Assembly (NCBI GenBank): GCA_022571135.1
Contig: JACZYK010000078.1
Location: forward strand, 1 to 9,616
DNA length: 9,616 bases
Source: Bacteroidota bacterium
GTDB lineage: Bacteria; Bacteroidota; Rhodothermia; Rhodothermales; UBA10348
Direction: 5' to 3'
Both the position numbers and the translations under genes were made by a program. Of this stretch, positions 1 to 6,994 are shown piece by piece (the first letter of the stretch is position 1; every line of letters starts with the position of its first letter). The notes under the pieces are model-generated. The model was not told where the DNA came from. It worked only from the letters and a program-made list of their open reading frames with translations, and did not search any database.

Positions 1-1
1 G

Positions 2-682
2 GCGGACCCCGGCCTGCAGGCGGTCGGCCACCCCGCCCAAAAGCAATGGGACGTGACCCTCGATCCCCCCGCCGGCGCGCCGATCACGCTGCGCATCGCG
101 CAGCCCGCGCCCGACCGCCTGACGATCGAGGGCCGAGGCCAACCGACGAAATTGGCGAAATCACTGCCGCCCATCGACCCAGCGCCGGCGCGTCGTTCGC
201 TGAACTATCTGGGCCCGTTCTCGGCAGTCGAGTGCCGTGGCCAGCACGCCAGAGTCTACCAGCTCTGGCTGTGGCAGGAGGAAACGCGGCTCTACGCGGT
301 CGGCATCTTCGCCACCCTGCTGAGCGGGCGGCGCGCCGACTATGTCTCGCCGATCCTAATGGGCGACAGCGTCGTGGACGGCGAGCGCTGGTCGTTCGCC
401 TGGTCGCGCGACGGGCGAAGCGGCACCGCTGCCTATAATCGCTCGAAGAGCATTTGCAGTAGTTATCTCGGGCAAACTGCCAGTGCGTTCAAAGGTACCA
501 AGCACGTTGTCGACCAGGTCTGCAGCCGCTCTCAGGTCCTCGGCCTGACCAACGTCTACCGATTCCGCCAGAACGACAAACGTCGTACGGGCTTTTTCCA
601 GGACCTGGATGGTCTGCGAGCCTTCGAGTTGCTCGTGTGCATACCGGTCTGCGATGTCACCCATCACGGGCGACGTAATTAG
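2..682 (+). CDS. Unrecognised protein, 5'-truncated by window edge; 3' part spurious after a junction
   Basis: The frame is open from base 2 with no stop until 680-682, so the start lies upstream of the window; the first in-frame start-type codon, GTG at 53, is probably internal. Roughly the first 143 codons read like a real protein, with an aromatic-rich stretch (YQLWLWQEETRLYAVGIF) and hydrophobic/charged alternation suggestive of beta structure. This part is very GC-rich: 49 of 60 bases at 61-120 and 45 of 60 at 361-420 are G or C, against 35 of 60 at 481-540. After about 430 the frame merely runs antisense to the well-conserved transporter gene, so the last 80 or so residues are unlikely to be natural. 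I do not recognise the family and assign no function. The true 3' end of this gene is probably missing. Confidence 0.5.
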   Translation, partial: ADPGLQAVGHPAQKQWDVTLDPPAGAPITLRIAQPAPDRLTIEGRGQPTKLAKSLPPIDPAPARRSLNYLGPFSAVECRGQHARVYQLWLWQEETRLYAVGIFATLLSGRRADYVSPILMGDSVVDGERWSFAWSRDGRSGTAAYNRSKSICSSYLGQTASAFKGTKHVVDQVCSRSQVLGLTNVYRFRQNDKRRTGFFQDLDGLRAFELLVCIPVCDVTHHGRRN

Positions 683-1729
683 GCCCACAGCGGCCATACC
701 TGCTCCGCCCATGAGAGCCAGCGCCAGCGCTCCTCCGGCCACATTGCGCTCTGCGACAACGCCCAGCATCGTCGGCCAGAAGTAACACACGCCAATGGCA
801 AACATCGTGGCCGCAGCGAATGCCATTAGCGTCGTTTCAGCATACGAGAGCCATAAGAGTCCGAGGCCGGAAACGACCGCCGATGCCAGCAGGATGCCCA
901 GCGGTTGGAGCCTGCGTACAACGTCACCCGCGCGATATCGCAAAATTGCCATGAGGCCGTTGATCCAGACGAGGACCAGAATGCCTGCGATGCCTCCCGC
1001 CTCGAGCACCGCCGGGACCCAGCGGTTCGGACCCAGCTCCATCGAGGCCGTTACCATCATCGTAATGAGCAGCAACAGGAAAAGTGGATTCAGCAGACAG
1101 GCTTTCCACATCTCTGCTGTCGAGTATCCGCTGCGCACGCGCTCGGTCTCCGGAAAGCGCTGCCCGGCGAACAGGAAGGCATAGATGACGGCCGGGATAA
1201 GGATCAACACCAGCTTCATCTCCCAGATCCCGAAGCCAATCTGATCCAACAGAAACGCTGCCAGACCGCCCAGAACAATGCCGCCGGGAAACCAGACATG
1301 AAACTTGTTGAGCCTGACCGTCTTGTCGTCCGGATAGAGCGAAGCCACTAACGGGTTACATACCGCTTCGACCAATCCGTTTCCCATGGCGATGATGAGA
1401 GCGCCGACGACGAGCATCGTAAAGCCCGATGCGAAGATCATGACCAGCACGCCGATTGTGTGGGCCAGAAATGCCAGCCACATCAGCCGCTTCATGCCGA
1501 TCGTGTCAACGAATGGCCCAAAAACCACCATCGAAACGGTGAAACCCCAGAGCGCTGCACCTCCGATCCACCCCACCTGGGCGTTTGTAAGAACAAAATC
1601 CGCTTTCAGGGTGAGCATGATCGCTCCTACGACGGCGAATGCGGTTGCAGTGGCAATAAGGGCGAGGCAGCTTCCGAGAAAGAGGCGGCGGCGATTGACG
1701 ACCGGGGGACTGGCGGGTTCGGAATGCAT
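356..1729 (-). CDS. Major facilitator superfamily transporter, C-terminally truncated
   Basis: This is an inner-membrane secondary transporter. Eleven hydrophobic segments are visible, at about residues 15-37, 53-72, 83-101, 105-120, 148-163, 172-189, 210-228, 240-260, 278-295, 298-320 and 335-356. The loop after the second segment (GPFVDTIGMKR) matches the MFS motif-A position. The LNKFHVWFPGG stretch after segment 4 resembles fucose-permease-like and related sugar MFS members, but the substrate cannot be named. After segment 11 comes a soluble helical stretch up to about Gly435; the twelfth helix expected in the family is absent. Instead there are 22 residues (AASPVARPG onward) encoded by GC-rich DNA antisense to the neighbouring gene. 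ATG at 1729 is supported by AGGAG at 1737-1741, seven bases upstream. The gene is divergent from the aminotransferase. As it stands the protein is probably non-functional, or the contig is chimeric. Confidence 0.85.
   Translation of the reverse strand: MHSEPASPPVVNRRRLFLGSCLALIATATAFAVVGAIMLTLKADFVLTNAQVGWIGGAALWGFTVSMVVFGPFVDTIGMKRLMWLAFLAHTIGVLVMIFASGFTMLVVGALIIAMGNGLVEAVCNPLVASLYPDDKTVRLNKFHVWFPGGIVLGGLAAFLLDQIGFGIWEMKLVLILIPAVIYAFLFAGQRFPETERVRSGYSTAEMWKACLLNPLFLLLLITMMVTASMELGPNRWVPAVLEAGGIAGILVLVWINGLMAILRYRAGDVVRRLQPLGILLASAVVSGLGLLWLSYAETTLMAFAAATMFAIGVCYFWPTMLGVVAERNVAGGALALALMGGAGMAAVGLITSPVMGDIADRYAHEQLEGSQTIQVLEKARTTFVVLAESVDVGQAEDLRAAADLVDNVLGTFERTGSLPEITTANALRAIIGSGAASPVARPGERPALAVHDAVAH
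420..440. other. Probable chimeric or recombination junction
   Basis: Left of here the DNA is very GC-rich and encodes a protein-like + strand frame. Right of here it is of ordinary GC and encodes a conserved transporter on the minus strand. Both genes lose credible coding at the same place: the transporter before its last helix, the + strand protein before any natural end. The exact base cannot be fixed; the boundary lies within about ten bases of 430. Either a DNA rearrangement or a misassembly would produce this picture. Confidence 0.6.
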
Positions 1730-1933
1730 GCGTCTTCTCCTACTTGGTGAAGGAAGGACTATTGGATTCGACTATGCGTGCGCCGGGTAACGCTTCATGA
1801 TAACATCCGTGGAGGGGTCGGTCCATACATCTTGTGGGCAATGGCCCATATATTTATCGAATTGTACACGGTCTAGCGCCATAAAAAGAAGTGTAGGTTT
1901 CCGGCTCTCCCAAAACCGAAAGAACAATCAGTC
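1730..1933. promoter_or_regulatory. Divergent intergenic region with probable promoters and a small inverted repeat
   Basis: This 204-base gap separates the divergent starts of the transporter and the aminotransferase and must hold the promoters of both. It is AT-richer than the flanking genes, especially 1846-1930 (TATATTTAT, ATAAAAAG). A perfect 5-base inverted repeat, TGGGC-AATG-GCCCA, lies at 1835-1848, about midway, and could be an operator half-site pair, though such short repeats also arise by chance. No convincing paired -35/-10 boxes could be fixed on either strand. Confidence 0.35.
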
Positions 1934-3046
1934 ATGAACATCGAAGTTTTCGAGCTTGAGAGAACCCAGTCGTTATGGGAGAACACCGTTTCCTATAACC
2001 TCACCGAAACAGGAATACATCCGTTCAACCTGTCTGAACTACTCACCGGCGAAGAGCGAGATCATCTGATCAAAACCCGGCTCGGGTATGGCCAGACAAA
2101 CGGCTCCATCGAACTGAGGGATGCTATCAGCGAGATGTATGAGGGTACCGATCGAGATCAAATCATGGTTACTAACGGTTCGATCGAGGCCAATTTCATC
2201 ACCTTGTGGACCTTGCTCGAAGCCGGTGACGAGCTGGTGCTCATGCTGCCCAACTACATGCAACTCTTCGGAGCTGCGCGAGCATTCGGCGTGAAAGTGA
2301 CTCCGTTCTATCTGCGAGAGGATCTGGGGTGGCAACCCGATCTGGACGAGCTGCGTGGCATCGTTACGTCCAGGACGAAAATGATTGCCGTGTGCAACCC
2401 GAATAACCCAACGGGTGCCATTCTGAACGGTACGGCCATGGAAGAAATCGTTCAACTGGCGAGAGACGCGGGTGCCTGGTTGTATGCGGATGAGATTTAC
2501 CGAGGCGCCGAATTCGACAGACGGGAGACACCTTCTTTTTATGGGAGGTACGATAAGACAATCGTTGCCGGAGGACTATCCAAGGCGTACGCGCTTCCGG
2601 GTCTTCGAATTGGCTGGTTGGTTGGGCCCCATGACGTGATCGCCGAAACGTGGAAACGCCGTGATTACACAACGATAACGACGCCGATATTGAGCAACGA
2701 GATCGCTGCAATCGTGCTCAGACCAGACCGGCGGGCCAGGATTCTGGAACGAAACCGCAATATCCTCAATGAAAACCTACCACTCCTGACCGAATGGGCG
2801 GACTCTCATCCGGGACTGTTCAGCTTTGTGCCGCCATTGGCGGGCGGGATGGTGTTTCTGCGCTACAACCTGGAGCTCAATTCGACCGAACTCGTAACGA
2901 GAATCAGAAAAGAAAAGAGCACGTTCATCGTGGCCGGAGATTGCTTCGGAATGGACCATCGCCTGCGGATAGGCATCGGATCGGAAAAAGAGTACCTGCG
3001 GGCGGGCCTGGAGAGGATCAGCGAATCATTATCCGAAATGAGGTAA
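1934..3046 (+). CDS. PLP-dependent aminotransferase, class I/II (fold type I)
   Basis: A cytoplasmic pyridoxal-phosphate enzyme of 370 residues, close to the usual length for class I/II aminotransferases. The hallmarks are in order: a substrate-entry YGQTNG motif near residue 50, a phosphate-side NGSIEANF near 77-84, CNPNNPTG at 154-161, YADEIY with Asp186 that pairs with the pyridine nitrogen, GGLSK with the Schiff-base Lys217, and RLRIG with Arg345 placed to bind the substrate carboxylate. The N-terminal pattern (LERTQSLWEN, then NLTETGIHP) and the LPNYMQ stretch resemble the branch that includes capreomycidine-synthase-type (VioD-like) enzymes and many uncharacterised aminotransferases. 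The substrate therefore cannot be read from sequence, and a role in arginine-derivative chemistry is not implied. ATG at 1934 has no strong Shine-Dalgarno, only GAAAG further upstream; no other start gives the conserved N-terminus. It is followed after 39 bases by a small membrane protein. Confidence 0.93.
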   Translation: MNIEVFELERTQSLWENTVSYNLTETGIHPFNLSELLTGEERDHLIKTRLGYGQTNGSIELRDAISEMYEGTDRDQIMVTNGSIEANFITLWTLLEAGDELVLMLPNYMQLFGAARAFGVKVTPFYLREDLGWQPDLDELRGIVTSRTKMIAVCNPNNPTGAILNGTAMEEIVQLARDAGAWLYADEIYRGAEFDRRETPSFYGRYDKTIVAGGLSKAYALPGLRIGWLVGPHDVIAETWKRRDYTTITTPILSNEIAAIVLRPDRRARILERNRNILNENLPLLTEWADSHPGLFSFVPPLAGGMVFLRYNLELNSTELVTRIRKEKSTFIVAGDCFGMDHRLRIGIGSEKEYLRAGLERISESLSEMR

Positions 3047-3085
3047 ACCGACAGAGACGTTCTCATAACAGAATTGAATCGACAC

Positions 3086-3469
3086 ATGGAAGAAGCAATT
3101 CGCTTATTTGCGGCCATCAACTTTTTGATCATCGGGCTGTCACACATTTTCCAGCATCGTGTGTGGGCAGACTTTATCACCCGGCTCCACGGCAAAGGAC
3201 GAGCCGGAGCATTTATCAACGGATTGCTCAGTCTGATGACAGGAACGCTCATCGTAGCGTTTCACAATGTCTGGACATGGCCGGCTGTGCTGCTGACGGC
3301 TCTTGGATGGAGCTTCGTAATGAAGGCCGCCGTTGCATTCCTGTTTCCGGACCGGGCGCTGAAGTCCATGGCACGGGTTCGTCTGGATAACTCGCATCTG
3401 TTCATTCTTCCCGGCCTGATTATGGTGGTGATCGCGGCTGTTCTAGGATACTCTCTCTGGGTCAATTAG
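3086..3469 (+). CDS. Small four-helix membrane protein, conserved hypothetical
   Basis: A 127-residue integral membrane protein with four hydrophobic segments at about residues 4-22, 42-59, 64-87 and 105-124. The loop between segments 1 and 2 carries a basic, conserved-looking patch (HGKGRAGAFING), and His60-Asn61 sits at the end of helix 2. I recognise the overall pattern (AINFLIIGLSHI, AFHNVW, LGW) as typical of uncharacterised bacterial membrane proteins but know no function. ATG at 3086 is preferred because the protein then begins just before helix 1; a TTG at 3074 in the same frame would add four residues. Neither has a good ribosome site, which suggests translation coupled to the aminotransferase that ends 39 bases upstream. 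Co-transcription with that gene is likely. Confidence 0.75.
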   Translation: MEEAIRLFAAINFLIIGLSHIFQHRVWADFITRLHGKGRAGAFINGLLSLMTGTLIVAFHNVWTWPAVLLTALGWSFVMKAAVAFLFPDRALKSMARVRLDNSHLFILPGLIMVVIAAVLGYSLWVN

Positions 3470-3588
3470 TACGACCGGTTCAAAGCGTCCGGAATTGCCC
3501 TGCAACCCGGTAGGGGGAATCAGGAATTGCTTCTGGAAGCGCTTTTCTATAGCCTTCATGGCCTTCGAGAGTTATACGTGATTCCATT

Positions 3589-4127
3589 GTGAGCACTGAA
3601 ACAGCAGGGCGGGACCGACCGAAACCATTCATTTACTCGCAGTATTGCAAGGCTTGCGGTCGATGCATCAACGCGTGTCCCAGCGAATGCATCTCTTTCA
3701 GTGCGAAGCTCGATCCGATGACAGGACTCACGCCGGTTTTAATCGACCTCGATGTAACGGATGCGTACTCTGCTTCGAGGCCTGTCCGGAGCCATTCGGC
3801 CTGCTTCCCATGCCCGGCAAGGACTTCGATCCGGAAGTCGTCGACCCGGAAACGCTCTTCAGACCCCGGCCGTCGACTGCGACGATTCCACGGGGCACAC
3901 CGGACAAGCGGATCCCACTTCCGGTCAGAGAACCGATGGTCCTGAAGGGAACGCATGCGTCCGCGGTCGGTGCTATTCTGGCAGGATGCCGGCATTTCTT
4001 CGGATATCCTATAACGCCCTCGACGGAGGGAGAAAACGAGAAGGCAAGGCAGTACTACGAAAAGTCTCTCGAATTGAATCCAAGAAATCGAACCGCGGCC
4101 GACATGCTGGAGAATCTTAAGGAGTAG
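3589..4127 (+). pseudogene. Broken 2-oxoacid:ferredoxin oxidoreductase alpha-type gene with 4Fe-4S N-terminus, fused to a TPR tail
   Basis: The first frame starts at GTG 3589 and gives a ferredoxin-type cluster motif, Cys20, Cys23, Cys26 and Cys30-Pro. It continues sensibly to about base 3750 and then degenerates. The third frame picks up at 3750 with a second cluster motif (cysteine codons at 3753, 3762, 3771 and 3783, followed by PEPFG). It continues to MVLKGTHASAVGA and FFGYPITPSTEG, the signature start of KorA/VorB/PorA-type alpha subunits, which oxidise 2-oxoacids to acyl-CoA with ferredoxin as electron acceptor. Re-reading one base at CTC 3748-3750 would restore DLRCNGC, so a single missing base explains the break. 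After STEG the frame changes family without a stop: the last 31 residues (ARQYYEKSLELNPRN and on) are the end of a tetratricopeptide repeat. The remaining several hundred residues of the alpha subunit and any beta-subunit gene are missing. No good ribosome site precedes the GTG. Confidence 0.7.
4026..4040. other. Second probable junction: oxidoreductase alpha subunit into TPR C-terminus
   Basis: Within these bases the reading changes from the conserved PITPSTEG start of an oxidoreductase alpha subunit to a TPR helix pair ending at TAG 4125-4127. The two families are not known to me as natural partners at this point, and the alpha-subunit fold cannot end there. The local sequence GGAGGGAGAAAACGAGAAGG is purine-rich and low in complexity, which could favour either illegitimate recombination or an assembly join. 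Confidence 0.6.
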
Positions 4128-4173
4128 GAATTCAAATACATACTTTTCAATACGCTCCGGTTCCGTTCACGGC

Positions 4174-4202
4174 TTGAGTTGTAGCGAATCAATTCGGATT
4201 AT
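4174..4202 (+). promoter_or_regulatory. Weak candidate housekeeping promoter
   Basis: TTGAGT (4174-4179) and GATTAT (4197-4202) are separated by 17 bases and each matches the sigma-70 consensus at four of six positions. They lie in the 205-base gap after the TPR tail and about 130 bases before the secreted protein at 4333. The match is modest and could be chance; no terminator hairpin or other feature was found in the rest of that gap. Confidence 0.2.
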
Positions 4203-4332
4203 GTGGACTCGTGGTAGTCCCGCGCGAAGCATCAACGAAACCTGTATTGAAATGCTGCGGTATATAGCAATCTGTCCGGCGCTCACCGGATTCCGAATCG
4301 AGGCAACAGATCAGTGAGAGGAGGCGCTTCCT

Positions 4333-4833
4333 ATGAAACACATGAGTCGGATACTGCTGCTGGTGTCATTGCTGTTCGTCTCAACGGATGCAGTTTCCGC
4401 GCAGATGAATGCGACCGAGGGTTTGAACAGACTCAAAGCCCTGGCAGGCGAGTGGGAAGGAGACGGAGGACCGAATGAGTCGTCGATTACCATCTCGTAC
4501 GAGATCGTATCCGGAGGAGAAGCCGTAATCGAGACACGGGCTCCGCTGAACGAACCCACGATGGTAACCGTCTTTCATCTCGACGGAGACTCGCTCATGC
4601 TCACGCACTATTGCTCCGCGGGAAACCAACCACGGATGCGCGCCGTCGCTCTCACAGACGAAATCATGGATTTTAACTTCGTCGATGTGACTAATCTCTC
4701 TGAGCCCGCCGAAGGACATATGCGCGGACTGACGTTTCATTTCGACAGCGAAGATATAATGCGACAGGTCTGGACGTGGCATCAGGGCGGAGAGGATACC
4801 TCATCGTCATTCGTTTTGAAACGGAAAGACTAG
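4333..4833 (+). CDS. Secreted lipocalin-like beta-barrel protein (DUF1579-like), function unknown
   Basis: A 166-residue exported protein. Residues 1-23 form a classical signal peptide (basic start, LLLVSLLFV core) with a likely signal peptidase I cut after AVSA, before Gln24. The mature part opens with LNRLKALAGEWEGDG, typical of small lipocalin-like or DUF1579-type barrels, and alternates strands throughout. A distinctive conserved-looking patch is THYCSAGNQPRMRA, with His92, Cys94 and Asn98-Arg101. No enzyme activity can be assigned; ligand binding in the periplasm is a reasonable guess from the fold only. Start choice is firm: AGGAGG at 4319-4324 lies eight bases before ATG 4333, the best ribosome site among the genes here. 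It ends six bases before the next gene, implying joint transcription and translational coupling. Confidence 0.8.
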   Translation: MKHMSRILLLVSLLFVSTDAVSAQMNATEGLNRLKALAGEWEGDGGPNESSITISYEIVSGGEAVIETRAPLNEPTMVTVFHLDGDSLMLTHYCSAGNQPRMRAVALTDEIMDFNFVDVTNLSEPAEGHMRGLTFHFDSEDIMRQVWTWHQGGEDTSSSFVLKRKD

Positions 4834-4839
4834 GCTCCT

Positions 4840-5319
4840 GTGAAAGAGTATCACTTCGCCGCCCCCGTTCTGCGATTCGAGAAGGGTAATAACCGTCACT
4901 ACGTCCCCATCCCGATCGAGATCGCCGAAGATCTCCTCAAATCCGGATCCAGACGGGTTATTGCGACGCTGAACGGCCATGAGCTGCGGCGAGCCGTCAA
5001 CGGAAATCGAGAAGGCGAACGCTTTCTCACCGTGGGCATACCGCTGTTAAGGACCATCGGGGTGAAGTACGGAGATACCGTATCTGTCGGGTTGCGAGCG
5101 GATCCCTATCCCGACCGAATCGATCTGGGGGAGGAATTCGCTACGGTACTCGAGCAGGATGCCGAAGCCGCCGAACGATTCTTCGCGATGACGCCCGGTC
5201 GCCGGCGCTCGCTCGCCTATTATGTCACGAGCGCGAAACGAGAAAAAACACGCATTTCCCGGGCGCTCGAACTGGCTCACAAGCTGAGGACCAATACGCT
5301 CTATAGCGATTTGAACTGA
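4840..5319 (+). CDS. DUF1905 domain plus YdeI/OmpD-associated domain protein
   Basis: A 159-residue soluble protein with no signal peptide. Residues about 3-85 fit the small DUF1905 beta-barrel: strands around HYVPIPIEIAEDL, then RRVIATLNGHELRRAV, then FLTVGIPLLRTIGVKYGD. Residues about 100-150 fit the helical YdeI/OmpD-associated (bacteriocin-protection-like) domain: EQDAEAAERFFAMTPGRRRS followed by YVTSAKREKTRISRALEL. This two-domain arrangement is common in bacteria and its biochemical role is not established. The start is GTG 4840, only six bases after the stop of the secreted protein and without a strong Shine-Dalgarno, so translation probably depends on ribosomes finishing the upstream gene. 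Confidence in the domain calls is high; a function is not claimed. Confidence 0.88.
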   Translation: MKEYHFAAPVLRFEKGNNRHYVPIPIEIAEDLLKSGSRRVIATLNGHELRRAVNGNREGERFLTVGIPLLRTIGVKYGDTVSVGLRADPYPDRIDLGEEFATVLEQDAEAAERFFAMTPGRRRSLAYYVTSAKREKTRISRALELAHKLRTNTLYSDLN

Positions 5320-5470
5320 GTCGGCAGCCTTATTGTACGCGGTTTCCGAAATGGGGCGAAAACGAAATTTTCAACTGCACACTCGCCGCCCCGGGCCGCC
5401 GTCGTAAGCTCTTCGCTGAACGGAGCAGGACGACGTTCGTACAATATGGAGATCGAGCCGCGTAAAGGCC

Positions 5471-6991
5471 ATGACCGATCTCGAAAGACGGATCGATCGA
5501 TACTTCGCTCGCGATTTTCGGTCCAATATGAGCGTAACCATTCTGCAAGATACACTGGGGTTGATTCTGCTGGTCGCCGTGTCGGCCTGCGGCGTGAAGC
5601 CGGTTCTGGCGCCTCTCGATACATTTCACTCAGAGTGCACGATTCCGTCCGATTCCGCAGCCATACCGGACACGATTTCGGTGGTACTGACCGATCCAAT
5701 CGATCAACCGGGCACTTTCTGGGAGACCTGGTCAGATCATCATCTCGTTGTCGGCCACCTGTACGAAACCCTCATCACTGTCGACTGCACCGGCGGTATC
5801 CACCCAGGTCTCGCGGCGTCCTGGAGCGCGGATCCCGAGGATCGGCGATGGACGTTCATTCTGCGACGAGACGCCAGATTCTGGGACGGTTCACCGGTGC
5901 GCGCCGTGGACGTTCAGAGAAGTTTGATGGACTCCGGCGCAGGTATTTCCGCCATAGACTCCATCGCAGTCTCCGACGACCGGACGGTCATCGTGTTTGC
6001 GAACGAGTCAACGGTCAATTTCCCTTTCGTACTGGCAGCACCATCCTTCACGGTTTCAAAAGCGAGGCAGGCATCAGGATTGATTCAAGGTTCCGGTCCT
6101 TATCGACTCGCATCGTCGGAGTCACCGCCTTCGGGCCCTTCGACCTACACCCTGAAACCGACAGCGTATTCCGCAAAGAAGAAACCTGTCCTGCAGTATA
6201 TCGAGTCTGCCGCGCGGGATGAGCGAGATCTCCTGATCGGCGATGTGGACCTTCTTGTAACCTCGGATCCAACTGTTCTCGACTACGCTCGGCGGCGCAA
6301 CCAGTATTCCGTCGTACCCTTACCATGGGATCGGACGTACATACTCTTGTCCGCGACACGAGTCTCGGATATATTGTCCGGCCATCAGACGAAAGAATTA
6401 CCACAGAGCTTTCTCGACAGTCTGGCGCGGGATGCGGTTCGGCGGGATGCACGAGGCCACCTCCCGCCGGCCTGGTTCGATCGGCCCCTGGCATGCATGG
6501 ATCGCACGCAGACCCGTCCGCAAAGTAATTACTCCGGCGGGAAGGCCGACGAGATCAGGAGAGTTCTCTACGACAGAACGGACCCCGTCGCCCGCCAACT
6601 TTCCGAGCGAATCGTTGCCCTCGGAAATACAGGCCCAAATTCTTCCACCAAAACCGACGCTGTCGGTGCGGTGATTCCGGGGATCAATGAAAATCCGGGC
6701 GCACTGAGAGCTTATGGTGCGTCGCACGAAGAGATGGAACAGAGTCTTGCCCTGGGTTCCGACTTCGCCTACATCGTGGCCCAATCGCTGCGATCCACTG
6801 ATGCCTGTATAGATGCTGAAAACCTGCTGAGGCGGGCTCCCTGGCTCTCTCCGCTCGGACGCCGACTCCGCCAGGGCCTTGTTCCACTTGTGGATACGCG
6901 ACAGAACCTCATTGTGAGAACGGGAATATTCGCGCTCACGTTCGATTGGTTCGGCAACATCCGGATCGATAGCGGGTCGACTGAGAAATAA
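5471..6991 (+). CDS. Extracellular solute-binding lipoprotein, family 5 (SBP_bac_5-like)
   Basis: A 506-residue binding protein of the peptide/nickel type. A hydrophobic stretch (LGLILLVAVSAC) ends in a lipobox with Cys40, so it is probably a membrane-anchored lipoprotein. Residues 91-150 match the conserved family 5 core: HLYETLI, HPGLAASWSADPEDRRWTF and LRRDARFWDGSPVRAVDV. The rest is divergent, and its mature length is at or slightly below the family norm. ATG 5471 is preferred because it supplies the basic residues (RR, R, R) a signal peptide needs and has AAAGG just upstream, although very close; ATG 5528 would leave the hydrophobic segment without positive charge. The gene ends three bases before a sensor kinase, and no transporter permease or ATPase gene is seen in the window, so a sensory rather than uptake role is inferred. 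The 151-base gap upstream holds no clear terminator. Confidence 0.82.
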   Translation: MTDLERRIDRYFARDFRSNMSVTILQDTLGLILLVAVSACGVKPVLAPLDTFHSECTIPSDSAAIPDTISVVLTDPIDQPGTFWETWSDHHLVVGHLYETLITVDCTGGIHPGLAASWSADPEDRRWTFILRRDARFWDGSPVRAVDVQRSLMDSGAGISAIDSIAVSDDRTVIVFANESTVNFPFVLAAPSFTVSKARQASGLIQGSGPYRLASSESPPSGPSTYTLKPTAYSAKKKPVLQYIESAARDERDLLIGDVDLLVTSDPTVLDYARRRNQYSVVPLPWDRTYILLSATRVSDILSGHQTKELPQSFLDSLARDAVRRDARGHLPPAWFDRPLACMDRTQTRPQSNYSGGKADEIRRVLYDRTDPVARQLSERIVALGNTGPNSSTKTDAVGAVIPGINENPGALRAYGASHEEMEQSLALGSDFAYIVAQSLRSTDACIDAENLLRRAPWLSPLGRRLRQGLVPLVDTRQNLIVRTGIFALTFDWFGNIRIDSGSTEK

Positions 6992-6994
6992 GCG

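Noticed and set aside
46..438. A 130-codon + strand frame starting at ATG 46
   Set aside because: Its product is extremely rich in Arg, Ala and Pro, as expected for an off-frame reading of GC-rich DNA, while frame 2 across the same bases reads like a real protein.
3478..3510. Possible sigma-54 promoter (GGAATTGCCCTGCA) before the 4Fe-4S gene
   Set aside because: The distance between the GG and GC elements is nine bases, not the required ten, and the rest of the consensus is poor.
3526..3549. Possible rho-independent terminator, GCTTCTGGAAGC followed by GCTTTTCT
   Set aside because: The stem is only four or five pairs with a tiny loop and the T run is four bases and offset, too weak to call.
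3745..3755. Programmed -1 ribosomal frameshift joining the two 4Fe-4S frames
   Set aside because: There is no X-XXY-YYZ slippery heptamer and no obvious downstream stem-loop; a missing base is simpler, especially as the gene is also truncated.
5446..6222. A 258-codon + strand frame overlapping the start of the binding-protein gene
   Set aside because: It is arginine- and serine-rich with no recognisable domain, and it overlaps the frame that carries the family 5 binding-protein motifs.
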